The notes under the pieces: generated by a model | What the model was told of the DNA's origin: nothing | What the model saw: only the letters and a program-made list of their open reading frames with translations | The model's database searches: none | Translations under genes and position numbers: made by a program | From: Tannerella sp. | GTDB lineage: Bacteria; Bacteroidota; Bacteroidia; Bacteroidales; Tannerellaceae | NCBI GenBank assembly: GCA_031285565.1 | Contig: JAITVY010000046.1 | Location: forward strand, 1 to 64,000 | Direction of reading: 5' to 3' | DNA length: 64,000 nt | Shown here: positions 54,143 through 62,870 of the stretch, one piece after another | Numbering within the stretch: the first letter of the stretch is position 1 | Layout of the letters: each line of letters begins with the position of its first letter

Positions 54143-54881
54143 AGATGATCAATTGATTTTTGTACCTGAAACAGATTCTACCAATAATTACCTGCAATTA
54201 CTGAATCAAACACAAACCCTTGCTGATGAAACAGTAGTCTGGACTGATTTTCAGACATCCGGACGAGGACAAACCGGTAACTCATGGGAGTCGGAGGCCG
54301 GAAAAAACCTTATGTTCAGTATCTTTTTTTATCCCAAACGAATGCCAGCCAACCAACCATTTGTTATAGCGGAATTGGCTGCATTGTGTGTTAAGCGCAC
54401 TTTAGATAAATTGGTGCCGGGCATTACCGTAAAGTGGCCGAATGATATTTACTGGAACGATCGGAAGATCTGCGGAATTCTGATTGAAAATCAACTTGCC
54501 GCAGGTTTAATCAGTCATTCCGTTATCGGTATTGGCGTGAATCTGAATCAGGATATATTTCATAGTGGTGCAACGAATCCTGTTTCTTTGAAGCAGATTA
54601 CCGGTTATTCATTTGACCGGTTGGAAGTTCTGGAGCAATTACGCAGTGAATTTCATGAGATTCGTGAACAGCTTGAAATTGACGGAGCAGACATTATTCA
54701 TCGTGAGTATATGCAGGCGTTATATCGTTGTGATGGTTTTTATCTTTTTAGTGATAAAGATGGGAGTTTTGAAGCTCGTATTCATCATGTCGAATTATCT
54801 GGTCATTTGGTGCTTGAACGGAAGAATGGGGTGCTGTCGATGTATGCGTTTAAGGAAGTAAGTTATTTAATTGACAATTGA
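54132..54881 (+). CDS. birA: biotin--[acetyl-CoA-carboxylase] ligase
   Basis: 249 residues from MVSKDDQLIF, where coding text and family length begin; the track start at 54075 is too long. It attaches biotin to acyl-CoA carboxylase carrier protein. Motifs: FQTSGRGQTGNSWESEAGKNL (biotinyl-AMP loop) and KWPNDIYWNDRKICGILIE. There is no N-terminal HTH, so it is monofunctional and not a repressor. The gene overlaps mmcQ by 11 bases. Confidence 0.93.
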   Translation: MVSKDDQLIFVPETDSTNNYLQLLNQTQTLADETVVWTDFQTSGRGQTGNSWESEAGKNLMFSIFFYPKRMPANQPFVIAELAALCVKRTLDKLVPGITVKWPNDIYWNDRKICGILIENQLAAGLISHSVIGIGVNLNQDIFHSGATNPVSLKQITGYSFDRLEVLEQLRSEFHEIREQLEIDGADIIHREYMQALYRCDGFYLFSDKDGSFEARIHHVELSGHLVLERKNGVLSMYAFKEVSYLIDN

Positions 54882-54945
54882 CAGTGGACAATTGACAATT
54901 TAAAGAAAATTAAATTAGTTATCGTTGATAATACGATTCGTACTC

Positions 54946-55001
54946 CATAATTCATATTTCATAATTTATACCTCATAATTCATACCTCATAATTCATAAA
55001 A
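54946..55001. repeat. 14-bp tandem repeat upstream of pyrH
   Basis: Four units: cataattcatattt, cataatttatacct, cataattcatacct, cataattcataaaa. Copy number may vary among strains. A -7-like TATCTTTA follows at 55006-55013, about 20 bases before the pyrH start. Confidence 0.8.
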
Positions 55002-55033
55002 TTTCTATCTTTACATCCAAAACTAATTAAACT

Positions 55034-55744
55034 ATGAACAAATATAAACGGATTCTACTGAAGCTGAGTGGCGAATCGTTGATGGGAAATAAACAATATG
55101 GCATCGATGAAGTGCGCTTAAACGAATATGCAACACAAATTAAAGATGTTGCTGATGCAGGTGTACAAATCGGAATTGTGATTGGCGGAGGAAATATTTT
55201 CCGAGGATTGAGTGGGGCTGCAAAAGGTTTTGATCGCGTAAAAGGTGACCAAATGGGTATGCTGGCAACGGTAATTAACAGCCTGGCGCTTAATTCGGCT
55301 TTGAATGCGGTTGGCGTAAAATCGAATGTGTTGACAGCAATACGTATGGAGCCGGTCGGTGAATATTATAATAAATGGCGCGCGATAGAGCTGATGGAGC
55401 AGGGGCATGTGGTTATTATCGCCGGAGGTACAGGAAATCCTTTCTTTACAACAGATACGGCTTCTTCGTTGCGTGGTATTGAAATTGAAGCTGATGTAAT
55501 GCTGAAAGGTACCCGTGTGGATGGCATATATACGGCTGATCCGGAGAAAGACCCCAATGCTACAAAGTTTGATGAAATTACATATGATGAAGTGTATACA
55601 CGCGGACTAAAAGTGATGGATCTCACTGCTGTCGCAATGTGTAAAGATAATAATCTTCCGTTAATTGTGTTTGATATGGATACGGTAGGTAACCTGAAGA
55701 AAGTGATGAATGGTGAGGGTATAGGCACCCTTGTACATGGTTAA
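55034..55744 (+). CDS. pyrH: UMP kinase
   Basis: 236 residues. It converts UMP to UDP with ATP in pyrimidine synthesis. Motifs: YKRILLKLSGESLMG, GVQIGIVIGGGNIFRG, HVVIIAGGTGNPFFTTDTA, and GTRVDGIYTADPEKDP. It forms the usual Bacteroidales neighbourhood with frr downstream. The gap to frr contains the attgacaattgac repeat text and a strong promoter, so frr is probably transcribed separately as well. Confidence 0.97.
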   Translation: MNKYKRILLKLSGESLMGNKQYGIDEVRLNEYATQIKDVADAGVQIGIVIGGGNIFRGLSGAAKGFDRVKGDQMGMLATVINSLALNSALNAVGVKSNVLTAIRMEPVGEYYNKWRAIELMEQGHVVIIAGGTGNPFFTTDTASSLRGIEIEADVMLKGTRVDGIYTADPEKDPNATKFDEITYDEVYTRGLKVMDLTAVAMCKDNNLPLIVFDMDTVGNLKKVMNGEGIGTLVHG

Positions 55745-55849
55745 TTGACAATTGACAGGGGACAATTGACAATTAAGGGACAGGGGAAGCTACACCGGTT
55801 TTCTCTTTGAGGAGATTACGAGGAGCTCTCTTTATTGCTTCTTTTCCGG

Positions 55850-55880
55850 TTTGTAAAATGAAAAAAATAAACTACTTTTG
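55850..55880 (+). promoter_or_regulatory. Bacteroidetes-type promoter for frr-rsgA
   Basis: TTTG at 55850-55853, a 19-base spacer and TACTTTTG at 55873-55880 match the TTTG/TAnnTTTG consensus. The predicted start is near 55887, leaving a leader of about 19 bases before the frr ATG. Confidence 0.65.
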
Positions 55881-55905
55881 TTACATCATATAAAATGAAT
55901 AAGCT

Positions 55906-56466
55906 ATGACCGACATTAAACCTATCCTGAAAAAAGCAGAAGAAAAGATGGCTTCAGCCATTGCTTTCTTAGATGAAGAATTAGCACGGATTCGTGCCGG
56001 TAAAGCGAATCCGAAAATATTAGATGGAGTAAGAGTTCCATATTATGGGGATGTTGTACCTCTTTCGAATGTGGCTTCCATTAGTACGCCGGATGCAAAG
56101 ACAATTATAATTACACCCTGGGAAAAATCTCTGATGAAAGAGATCGAAAAAGCGATTATGAATTCCGAAGTGGGTATTACCCCCGAAAATAATGGTGAAG
56201 TTATTCGTTTGGGTATTCCTCCATTAACGGAAGAACGCCGTCGGGATTTGGCAAAGCAGGCCAAACAGGAAGCTGAAAATGCAAAAATCAGTGTACGAAA
56301 TGCCCGCCGTGATGCAATTGATGCTTTGAAGAAAAGTGTAAAAGACGGTGTACCTGAAGATGTAGCCAAAGATGCTGAAGGTGATATGCAGAAAACGCAC
56401 GATCGTTTCATAAAGAAGGTCGAAGAGTTGTATGCAGCTAAAGAAAAAGAGATTATGACTGTGTAA
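55906..56466 (+). CDS. frr: ribosome recycling factor
   Basis: 186 residues. It releases the post-termination ribosome with EF-G. Family markers: the start helix [50 protein letters not shown], and the C-terminal helices [48 protein letters not shown]. It is followed by rsgA after five bases. Confidence 0.97.
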   Translation: MTDIKPILKKAEEKMASAIAFLDEELARIRAGKANPKILDGVRVPYYGDVVPLSNVASISTPDAKTIIITPWEKSLMKEIEKAIMNSEVGITPENNGEVIRLGIPPLTEERRRDLAKQAKQEAENAKISVRNARRDAIDALKKSVKDGVPEDVAKDAEGDMQKTHDRFIKKVEELYAAKEKEIMTV

Positions 56467-56471
56467 TCTTT

Positions 56472-57404
56472 ATGCACGGTCTGGTCATTAAAAATACAGG
56501 TAGCTGGTATTCTGTTCGTACAGATGATGGCCGGATTATTGAAAGTAAAATTAAAGGTAATTTTCGTTTAAAGTCAATCCGAAGCACCAATCCTGTAGTG
56601 ATTGGTGACCGGGTTTTGATTGAAATAAATAACGAAGGAACAGCGTTTATTACAGCTATTGAAGATCGCAAAAATTATATGATCCGGCGGGCTTCAAATC
56701 TATCCAAACAATCACATATTCTTGCTGCAAATATTGATCAGGCGTTATTGATCGTAACCGTTAATTATCCGGTTACGACTACTACATTTATTGACCGTTT
56801 CCTGGCTACAGCCGAAGCTTATGAGGTTCCTACAAAAATTGTTTTTAATAAAATAGACCGGTATAATGAGGAAGATCTGGAGTATCAACAGGGTTTGATA
56901 CATCTGTATTCGACCATCGGTTATGCGTGCTATTCGGTTTGTGCATTAACCGGTGAGGGTATGGAGCAGTTGAAAGCGCTTGTGCAGGATCAGATATCTT
57001 TGTTAGCCGGACATTCCGGAGTCGGCAAATCAACTATTATTAATTATCTGCTTCCGGATGTGAACTTAAAAACCGGGGCTATCTCCGAATATCATAAGAT
57101 GGGAATGCATACAACTACCTTTTCCGAAATGTTACCGTTGCCGACAGGTGGTTATTTAATCGATACTCCCGGTATAAAAGGGTTCGGGACACTGGAGATG
57201 AATGAGGGAGAGGTATCCCACTATTTTCCTGAAATATTTAAGTTTTCAGCAGATTGCCGTTTTCATAATTGTACACATCGTCATGAGCCGGGATGTGCCG
57301 TAATGGAGGCCTTAGAAAATCACTATATCAGTGAATCCCGTTATAAAAGTTACCTGAGCATTATCAGTGATAAGGAGAGTGGTAAGTATCGGGAAGAATA
57401 TTGA
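56472..57404 (+). CDS. rsgA: ribosome small-subunit biogenesis GTPase RsgA
   Basis: 310 residues of a circularly permuted GTPase that checks the 30S subunit. Order of motifs: N-terminal OB fold ([20 protein letters not shown]), G4 FNKIDRY, G1 [17 protein letters not shown]3 DTPGIKGFG, then the zinc-binding tail [14 protein letters not shown]. It is translated from an ATG five bases after frr, so the two are an operon. Confidence 0.96.
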   Translation: MHGLVIKNTGSWYSVRTDDGRIIESKIKGNFRLKSIRSTNPVVIGDRVLIEINNEGTAFITAIEDRKNYMIRRASNLSKQSHILAANIDQALLIVTVNYPVTTTTFIDRFLATAEAYEVPTKIVFNKIDRYNEEDLEYQQGLIHLYSTIGYACYSVCALTGEGMEQLKALVQDQISLLAGHSGVGKSTIINYLLPDVNLKTGAISEYHKMGMHTTTFSEMLPLPTGGYLIDTPGIKGFGTLEMNEGEVSHYFPEIFKFSADCRFHNCTHRHEPGCAVMEALENHYISESRYKSYLSIISDKESGKYREEY

Positions 57405-57582
57405 ATTGAAATAATGATTAATTGTTAATGATTAATTGTTATAAGACAGAAGTCACTTTTTCTTTTTTATCTTTCTCCTAAGTTGTCCTTTGGAGCGGCA
57501 GGGGGAAGTTTTTATCTGACTATTGAATGGAAGCGATAATTTCTTAAACTATTAATTAATCATTAACAATTAACCACTATAC

Positions 57583-58302
57583 TTACAGTTTTCTGATTTT
57601 TATGTTTTTAAACCAGCAATCATATCCGTGGTCTTGTAAACCGATATAACCTTCTTTTGCCGGACCTTCCTTGAAACCAGGCCAGTCTTTAAACTTACTG
57701 TTTGCAACCAGTTCATACCATTCCGGAGTCCAAAGTGTATATTCTACGACTTTCACACCATTTTGTGTGTGGGTTACTTTTCCGTCTTTTACACGTATAA
57801 CGATTGTATTCCATTCACCGGCCGGTTTTGCATTTTGCGGTAATGCAGGAAGCATGTCGTATAAAGAACCTGCCAGGTGGTTTGTTAATTTATTATCAGA
57901 AGCATTCCAATTATCAAGTACCTGAATTTCGGGTGCTGCATTATAAATAGGTTTACCTGGTTCTTCGACAATATAATAGAAAATACCGGAGTTCCCTTCT
58001 TTTTCGATTTTCCAATCAATAGAGAGTTCGAAGTTGGCAAATTTTTCCGTTCCAAACAGGATATCACCACCTTGTCCGTGTCCGGCTTTTTCTCCGCGTT
58101 TTACTTTCATTGACAGATCATCAATTTCCCAATTGGCTGCCATTTCGGTAGCATTGCATTTGCGCCACCCATTAAATGTTTTACCATCAAAAAGTAGTTG
58201 CCAGCCTTCGCTCTTTTCCTTCTCGGTAAGCGTGTTGTTTTGTGCAGACATTGTCATCATTGTAAATGCTGCGAAAAGCATCAGTGATAAGATTCGTTTC
58301 AT
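57583..58302 (-). CDS. DUF1080 / 3-keto-disaccharide hydrolase-like protein
   Basis: 239 residues with a Sec signal (LSLMLFAAFTMMTMSAQ). The DUF1080 (PF06439) jelly-roll has WQLLFDGKTFNGWRKC near the start, DWKIEKEGNSGIFYYI and WNTIVIRVKDGKVTHTQNGVKVVEY. The family includes periplasmic 3-keto-glycoside hydrolases and carbohydrate-binding proteins. No oxidoreductase partner is adjacent, so the function here is uncertain. Confidence 0.85.
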   Translation of the reverse strand: MKRILSLMLFAAFTMMTMSAQNNTLTEKEKSEGWQLLFDGKTFNGWRKCNATEMAANWEIDDLSMKVKRGEKAGHGQGGDILFGTEKFANFELSIDWKIEKEGNSGIFYYIVEEPGKPIYNAAPEIQVLDNWNASDNKLTNHLAGSLYDMLPALPQNAKPAGEWNTIVIRVKDGKVTHTQNGVKVVEYTLWTPEWYELVANSKFKDWPGFKEGPAKEGYIGLQDHGYDCWFKNIKIRKL

Positions 58303-58359
58303 GTTAAATAGGTTTTTAATGTATGAATTGCTAAGAAATGATAAAGATAATTATTTTTT

Positions 58360-59697
58360 TTAGACAGCGGGAAGACTCATGCCTGTAATTTTCCGATATA
58401 AATCCAGTGCATACACATCCGTCATTCCGGAAATATAATCGAGTACACATTGGATTTTACCATATGTTGTGGGAGCTTTGGTGTCGTATTGCTCAGGAAT
58501 GCGCTGTAATAATAATTTACTGTATGCATGTTTTTGATTCATTACGGCATCGGTTAATACACTGATAAGATGGCTGAATATATGATAACCGGCTAATTCA
58601 ATGTCAAGTACTTCTTTTGCAGAATAGATTTTCTGATAGGCAACTGACGAACAATTTGAATAAGCCTTGGCAGCATGTTCGTCAATCTCTTTAATCAGGG
58701 TAGTTTCGAATGTCCCGTTCATGATAGCTTCTTCATTTTCTAAGAAAACACGTGAGCACTGGTCAACTAATAAACCGATAATGCTGGAGCGAAGATAAGC
58801 AATCTGCTCATTTACATCGTCCACCAGGCGCATGATGTCTATAATATGCTTTAGTCGTTCGCCTTCGAAAAAGCCTAATAATAATTGGATTGTTTCCTCG
58901 CTGGTTAAAATACGTAGTTTGTGTGCATCTTCGATATCCATGACCTGATAACAAATATCATCGGCTGCTTCTACCAGGTAAACAAGGGGGTAACGACTAA
59001 AGCAACCGGGTTTTGAGATGTTTTCATGTATGCCTAATTCGGCTGCTATCCTTAAAAATGTATTTTCTTCCGACTGGAAAAAACCAAATTTTCCGTTTTT
59101 CCCGGATAAGGTGGATGCATGTGGGTATTTAACAATAGAGGCTAAAGTTGCATACGTTAGAGCAAAGCCACCTTTTCGCCGGCCAATAAATTGGTGGGTA
59201 AGCAGGCGCATAGCATTGGCATTTCCTTCAAAGTGAACAAAGTCTTCCCATCGACAGCCTTCTCCGCGAACTATCTCTTCCAGTTTTTTTCCTTTACCTT
59301 CGGAGAAGTAAGCTGATATAGCGCGTTCGCCTGAATGGCCAAAAGGAGGATTTCCCATGTCATGTGCCAGGCATGCTGCTGAAACGATAGAGCCTATCTC
59401 CGGAAAGTTAACACTGCCTTCCGGATATTTTTGAATTAATCCTTTAGCGACGTTATTTCCTAATGAACGCCCTACACATGAAACTTCCAGGCTATGTGTC
59501 AGTCGATTGTGTACAAATATGCTTCCGGGTAGCGGAAAAACCTGCGTTTTGTTCTGTAGCCTGCGAAAAGGAGATGAAAATATCAGGCGGTCGTAATCGC
59601 GTTGAAAATCAGTCCTTTCATGTTTTCGCTCATCGTGGTATTCTTCCATTCCGATACGTTTACCCGAGAGTAATCTGCTCCAATTCATAAGCTCCAA
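58360..59697 (-). CDS. dgt: dGTP triphosphohydrolase-like HD protein
   Basis: 445 residues. It removes triphosphate from dNTPs. HD metal residues are visible: NRLTHSLEVSC, AACLAHDMGNPPFGHSGE and VEAADDICYQVMDIEDA. The N-terminal DYDRLIFSSPFRRLQNKTQVFPL is typical. The first codons (MELMNWSRLL) allow a second start three codons later. A -7-like CAAAGGTA lies at 59717-59724. A 57-base gap precedes the DUF1080 gene on the same strand. Confidence 0.93.
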   Translation of the reverse strand: MELMNWSRLLSGKRIGMEEYHDERKHERTDFQRDYDRLIFSSPFRRLQNKTQVFPLPGSIFVHNRLTHSLEVSCVGRSLGNNVAKGLIQKYPEGSVNFPEIGSIVSAACLAHDMGNPPFGHSGERAISAYFSEGKGKKLEEIVRGEGCRWEDFVHFEGNANAMRLLTHQFIGRRKGGFALTYATLASIVKYPHASTLSGKNGKFGFFQSEENTFLRIAAELGIHENISKPGCFSRYPLVYLVEAADDICYQVMDIEDAHKLRILTSEETIQLLLGFFEGERLKHIIDIMRLVDDVNEQIAYLRSSIIGLLVDQCSRVFLENEEAIMNGTFETTLIKEIDEHAAKAYSNCSSVAYQKIYSAKEVLDIELAGYHIFSHLISVLTDAVMNQKHAYSKLLLQRIPEQYDTKAPTTYGKIQCVLDYISGMTDVYALDLYRKITGMSLPAV

Positions 59698-59898
59698 TCA
59701 TTTATAATTTGTTGTACAAAGGTAGAAATTTATCGCTATCTTTACCCCACTTTAAAATTTCAAAATTATGAAACGAAGCACTTAAATTAGTGGTTAATTA
59801 TTAATTATTAGTGATTAATTAATCGTTTACCTCTATCCGTTAGTCACTTGACCGGTTTATTACATATGATCTTAATTTCTAAAGTTAAATATAATCAC

Positions 59899-62544
59899 AT
59901 GAAAACTATCTACATTTCCTTGCTTTTTTGTCTGTTATTCGGATTGGTAAATCCGATGTATTCTCAGTCTGCATCTCTAACATTGCCTGATGCCGGAGAA
60001 AAAATCTTATTAAATAATGGTTGGTATGCTCGTCGGGCAAATGAGTTGATTACAGATGGGAATACGTTGTCGGCTTCCTCATTTAGTCCGGAAGGTTGGA
60101 TGAAAGCTAAAGTGCCGGGAACAGTATTAACTACAATGCTGGAGAACGATATGTTTCCGGCTCCGGAGTTTAGCCTGAATAATAACCTGATCCCGGATAT
60201 AAACGATATAGGTAATGATTTTTATACATTTTGGTTTGTAAGGCCTTTTGAAATAAAGAATGTAGATAAAAACAAACAAGTATGGCTGAACTTTCGTGGT
60301 ATCAATTATAAAGCGGATATTTACCTGAATGGAAAACGTATTAATACGGTTACCCATGAGGGAATGTTTTTACGGAAAACATTTAATATTACAGAATATA
60401 TCAAGGAAAATGGAGAGAATCTGCTTGCTGTTATTGTTTATCCTCCCGATTATCCGGGAAATGCAAACGGCGGACAAGGGGGTGACGGAGAGATTGCCCG
60501 TAATATGACGATGCAGTTTACTCCCGGTTGGGACTGGATACAGCCGGTTCGCGACCGTAATACCGGAATCTGGGATGAAGTATCCATAACAACAACGGGT
60601 AGTGTTAAAGTACAGCATCCATATGTTGTAACTAAAGTGCCGGGTGTCCGGATGCCCGGAGGAAACCAGAAAGATGCTGTTATACGGACATCGGTTGAAT
60701 TGGAAAATACATCCGGCCAGTCGCAAAAAGGTTTGTTGATTTGCGAAACAAACGGCAACCGGATTACACAGGATATAACACTGGCTCCCCGTGAAAAACG
60801 TACGGTTTCGTTTAAAGACCTGACGGTTAAAAATCCCCGTTTATGGTGGCCGAATGGAATCGGTGAACAGCCTTTGTACGATATGCGTATTGCATTTGAT
60901 ATAAATGGACAGACAAGTGATAGTGAACAATTACGTTACGGTATTCGTGAAATCGCGACAGAAAAAGATCCAGCAACGGGAGGACGTAAATTTTATGTGA
61001 ATGGTCAGCCGGTTTATATAACAGGTGGTAATTATATTGCATCTGACTGGCTACTTCGTTTGTCTCCCGAGCGCTACCGTGCAGAAGTAAGATTTCATGC
61101 CGAAATGAATGTGCGTATGATCCGTGTCTGGGGTGGCGCTTTACTTGAACGTCCGGAGTTCTATAATGCATGTGATGAATATGGCATTTTGGTTTTTCAG
61201 GATTTGTGGGGTAGCGGCGATTGTAATGGAGCATGGTTGGATCCGATGAAACTTCATTCGCGTGAACGGCGCTGGGAATATCCCGATAATCATGACCTTT
61301 TTATCGTTTCTGCTGAGGATCAGATTAAAATGGTTCGTAACCATCCGAGTCTAGCTTTATGGTGTGGTGCTAATGAATGGCCATTGGCAAAGGATATCGA
61401 TGAACGTTTGCAGAATGATATTTTTCCCCGTTTGGATCCGGAACGTTTATTTGCCAGTTATTCAACAGATACGGTTTTTACGCGTAATACGATCGGCGGA
61501 GTAGGGGATGGCCCTTATGGTATACAGGAACCGGAATGGTTTTTCACTTTCCGGTCGACGCCTTTTAATCCGGAAGCCGGATCGGTAGGCTCACCTGAAG
61601 TGGAAAGTATGCGTGAAATGATGACAGAAGAGGAATTGGCAGAATTGCCACAGGCAGGAAGAGCTACCAATTATACCTGGCGCTACCATAAGGATCTGGG
61701 CTACAGGGATCATTTGGAGAGATATGGTGAAGTGAAAGATATCGAAACTTATTGTAAATATGCGCAGGTTGTTAATTATGATCAGTACCGTACTTTTATG
61801 GAGGGTTGGGCTTCGCATATGTGGGAATGGTATACCGGAATCCTGATCTGGAAAACACAAAATCCGTGGACATCGCTCCGCGGACAGATGTATGACTGGT
61901 TCCTGGATGTAAATGCATCATTATATGGTACCCGCAAAGGGTGTGAACCGTTGCATCCGCAGTATAACATTATTACAAAGAAAGTTGAATTAGTCAATAC
62001 GGCTTTAGGAAACCATAATGTAACAGTAAAGGCTTTATTGTATGATCTGAATGGGAAAGAGATCTGGAATAGTGAGCTTCAAACGCCTATTGCGGCTAAT
62101 CAGGTGTTGCAGTTGTTTGATATACCTGCACCCCAGGGGGTAACAGGTACTTATTTCTTAAAGCTAGTATTGCTGGAATCAGGAAAAGAAGTAACGGATA
62201 ACATTTATTGGCTCACCACTATCGATAAAAATTATACATCTTTGGCTAATCTTCCGAAAGCAGTATCAGATGTACAAATCGCTATTAATAAAAAAGAAAA
62301 CGTTTATCAGGGCAAGGTTGCTCTAAAGGCAGATAAAAATATTTCATTCTTCAATCGCATTAAAGTCTTTGATAAAAAGACCGGAAAACGGATTCTTCCG
62401 GTACATTATTCGGACAACTATATTACATTAATGCCCGGAGATAAACGGGAAATCGAAGTTGAATTTACATCCGGTTTACCAAAAGATCAAATTGAAATTG
62501 TTATTGAAAGCTGGACTGCTGACCGGAAGGCATATTCTTTGTAG
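59899..62544 (+). CDS. GH2 endo-beta-mannosidase / exo-glucosaminidase-like enzyme
   Basis: 881 residues from MKTIYISLLFCLLFGLVNPMYSQ, a clean Sec signal; the track start at 59848 is rejected. Jelly-roll (GWMKAKVPGTVLTTMLENDMFP), Ig-like domain and TIM barrel follow the subgroup of GH2 that includes plant mannosylglycoprotein endo-beta-mannosidase and CsxA. The acid/base is Glu493 in WCGANEWPL; the nucleophile is probably Glu559 in NPEAGSVGSPEV, which is typical of that subgroup. The likely target is a beta-mannoside or chitosan-type glycan, possibly an N-glycan core. It stands alone, upstream of the lipoprotein gene at 62871. Confidence 0.85.
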   Translation: MKTIYISLLFCLLFGLVNPMYSQSASLTLPDAGEKILLNNGWYARRANELITDGNTLSASSFSPEGWMKAKVPGTVLTTMLENDMFPAPEFSLNNNLIPDINDIGNDFYTFWFVRPFEIKNVDKNKQVWLNFRGINYKADIYLNGKRINTVTHEGMFLRKTFNITEYIKENGENLLAVIVYPPDYPGNANGGQGGDGEIARNMTMQFTPGWDWIQPVRDRNTGIWDEVSITTTGSVKVQHPYVVTKVPGVRMPGGNQKDAVIRTSVELENTSGQSQKGLLICETNGNRITQDITLAPREKRTVSFKDLTVKNPRLWWPNGIGEQPLYDMRIAFDINGQTSDSEQLRYGIREIATEKDPATGGRKFYVNGQPVYITGGNYIASDWLLRLSPERYRAEVRFHAEMNVRMIRVWGGALLERPEFYNACDEYGILVFQDLWGSGDCNGAWLDPMKLHSRERRWEYPDNHDLFIVSAEDQIKMVRNHPSLALWCGANEWPLAKDIDERLQNDIFPRLDPERLFASYSTDTVFTRNTIGGVGDGPYGIQEPEWFFTFRSTPFNPEAGSVGSPEVESMREMMTEEELAELPQAGRATNYTWRYHKDLGYRDHLERYGEVKDIETYCKYAQVVNYDQYRTFMEGWASHMWEWYTGILIWKTQNPWTSLRGQMYDWFLDVNASLYGTRKGCEPLHPQYNIITKKVELVNTALGNHNVTVKALLYDLNGKEIWNSELQTPIAANQVLQLFDIPAPQGVTGTYFLKLVLLESGKEVTDNIYWLTTIDKNYTSLANLPKAVSDVQIAINKKENVYQGKVALKADKNISFFNRIKVFDKKTGKRILPVHYSDNYITLMPGDKREIEVEFTSGLPKDQIEIVIESWTADRKAYSL

Positions 62545-62730
62545 TTAATGTGAATCAGTAGTCCATAAAGTTCAATTTTTCAAGTTTAATGTTCAAAGTT
62601 TTAATAATTTCTACTAACTACTTTTTAAATAACTTCTTTAACCACTGATTGATATAATTGATAGAGAGTTTCATAAATAAATGGGTTAGATTGCATATTT
62701 GCTTATGTGATTTAGCCTATTAACTTATGT

Positions 62731-62762
62731 TTTGTTTTATTTTAGATAAAATATTACATTTG
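62731..62762 (+). promoter_or_regulatory. Bacteroidetes-type promoter for the lipoprotein gene
   Basis: TTTG at 62731-62734, a 20-base spacer and TACATTTG at 62755-62762 match the consensus exactly. The start of transcription should be near 62769, giving a leader of about 100 bases. Confidence 0.65.
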
Positions 62763-62785
62763 CAAAGCACGATTTTTATTGACAG

Positions 62786-62830
62786 GAGAAGGAGCACTGA
62801 TGGATGCAATTTTTCTCAGACTGCCTTCTC
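62786..62830 (+). other. leader hairpin before the lipoprotein gene
   Basis: GAGAAG, GCA and CTGA (from 62786) pair with TCAG, TGC and CTTCTC (to 62830) with small bulges, around a 15-base loop. It lies inside the predicted leader. It may regulate translation or be an early attenuator. Confidence 0.5.
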
Positions 62831-62870
62831 TTATTGTATACGCTACTTACGGAAAAATAATGTAATAGAT

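Larger units (their letters stand above)
62545..62870. other. intergenic region with promoter and structured leader
   Basis: 326 bases between the GH2 and the next lipoprotein gene. The first 180 bases are AT-rich with no feature seen. The promoter and the hairpin that follow are listed separately. Confidence 0.7.

Noticed and set aside
54946-55001. CRISPR-like array
   Set aside because: The units are contiguous 14-mers without spacers and there are no cas genes.
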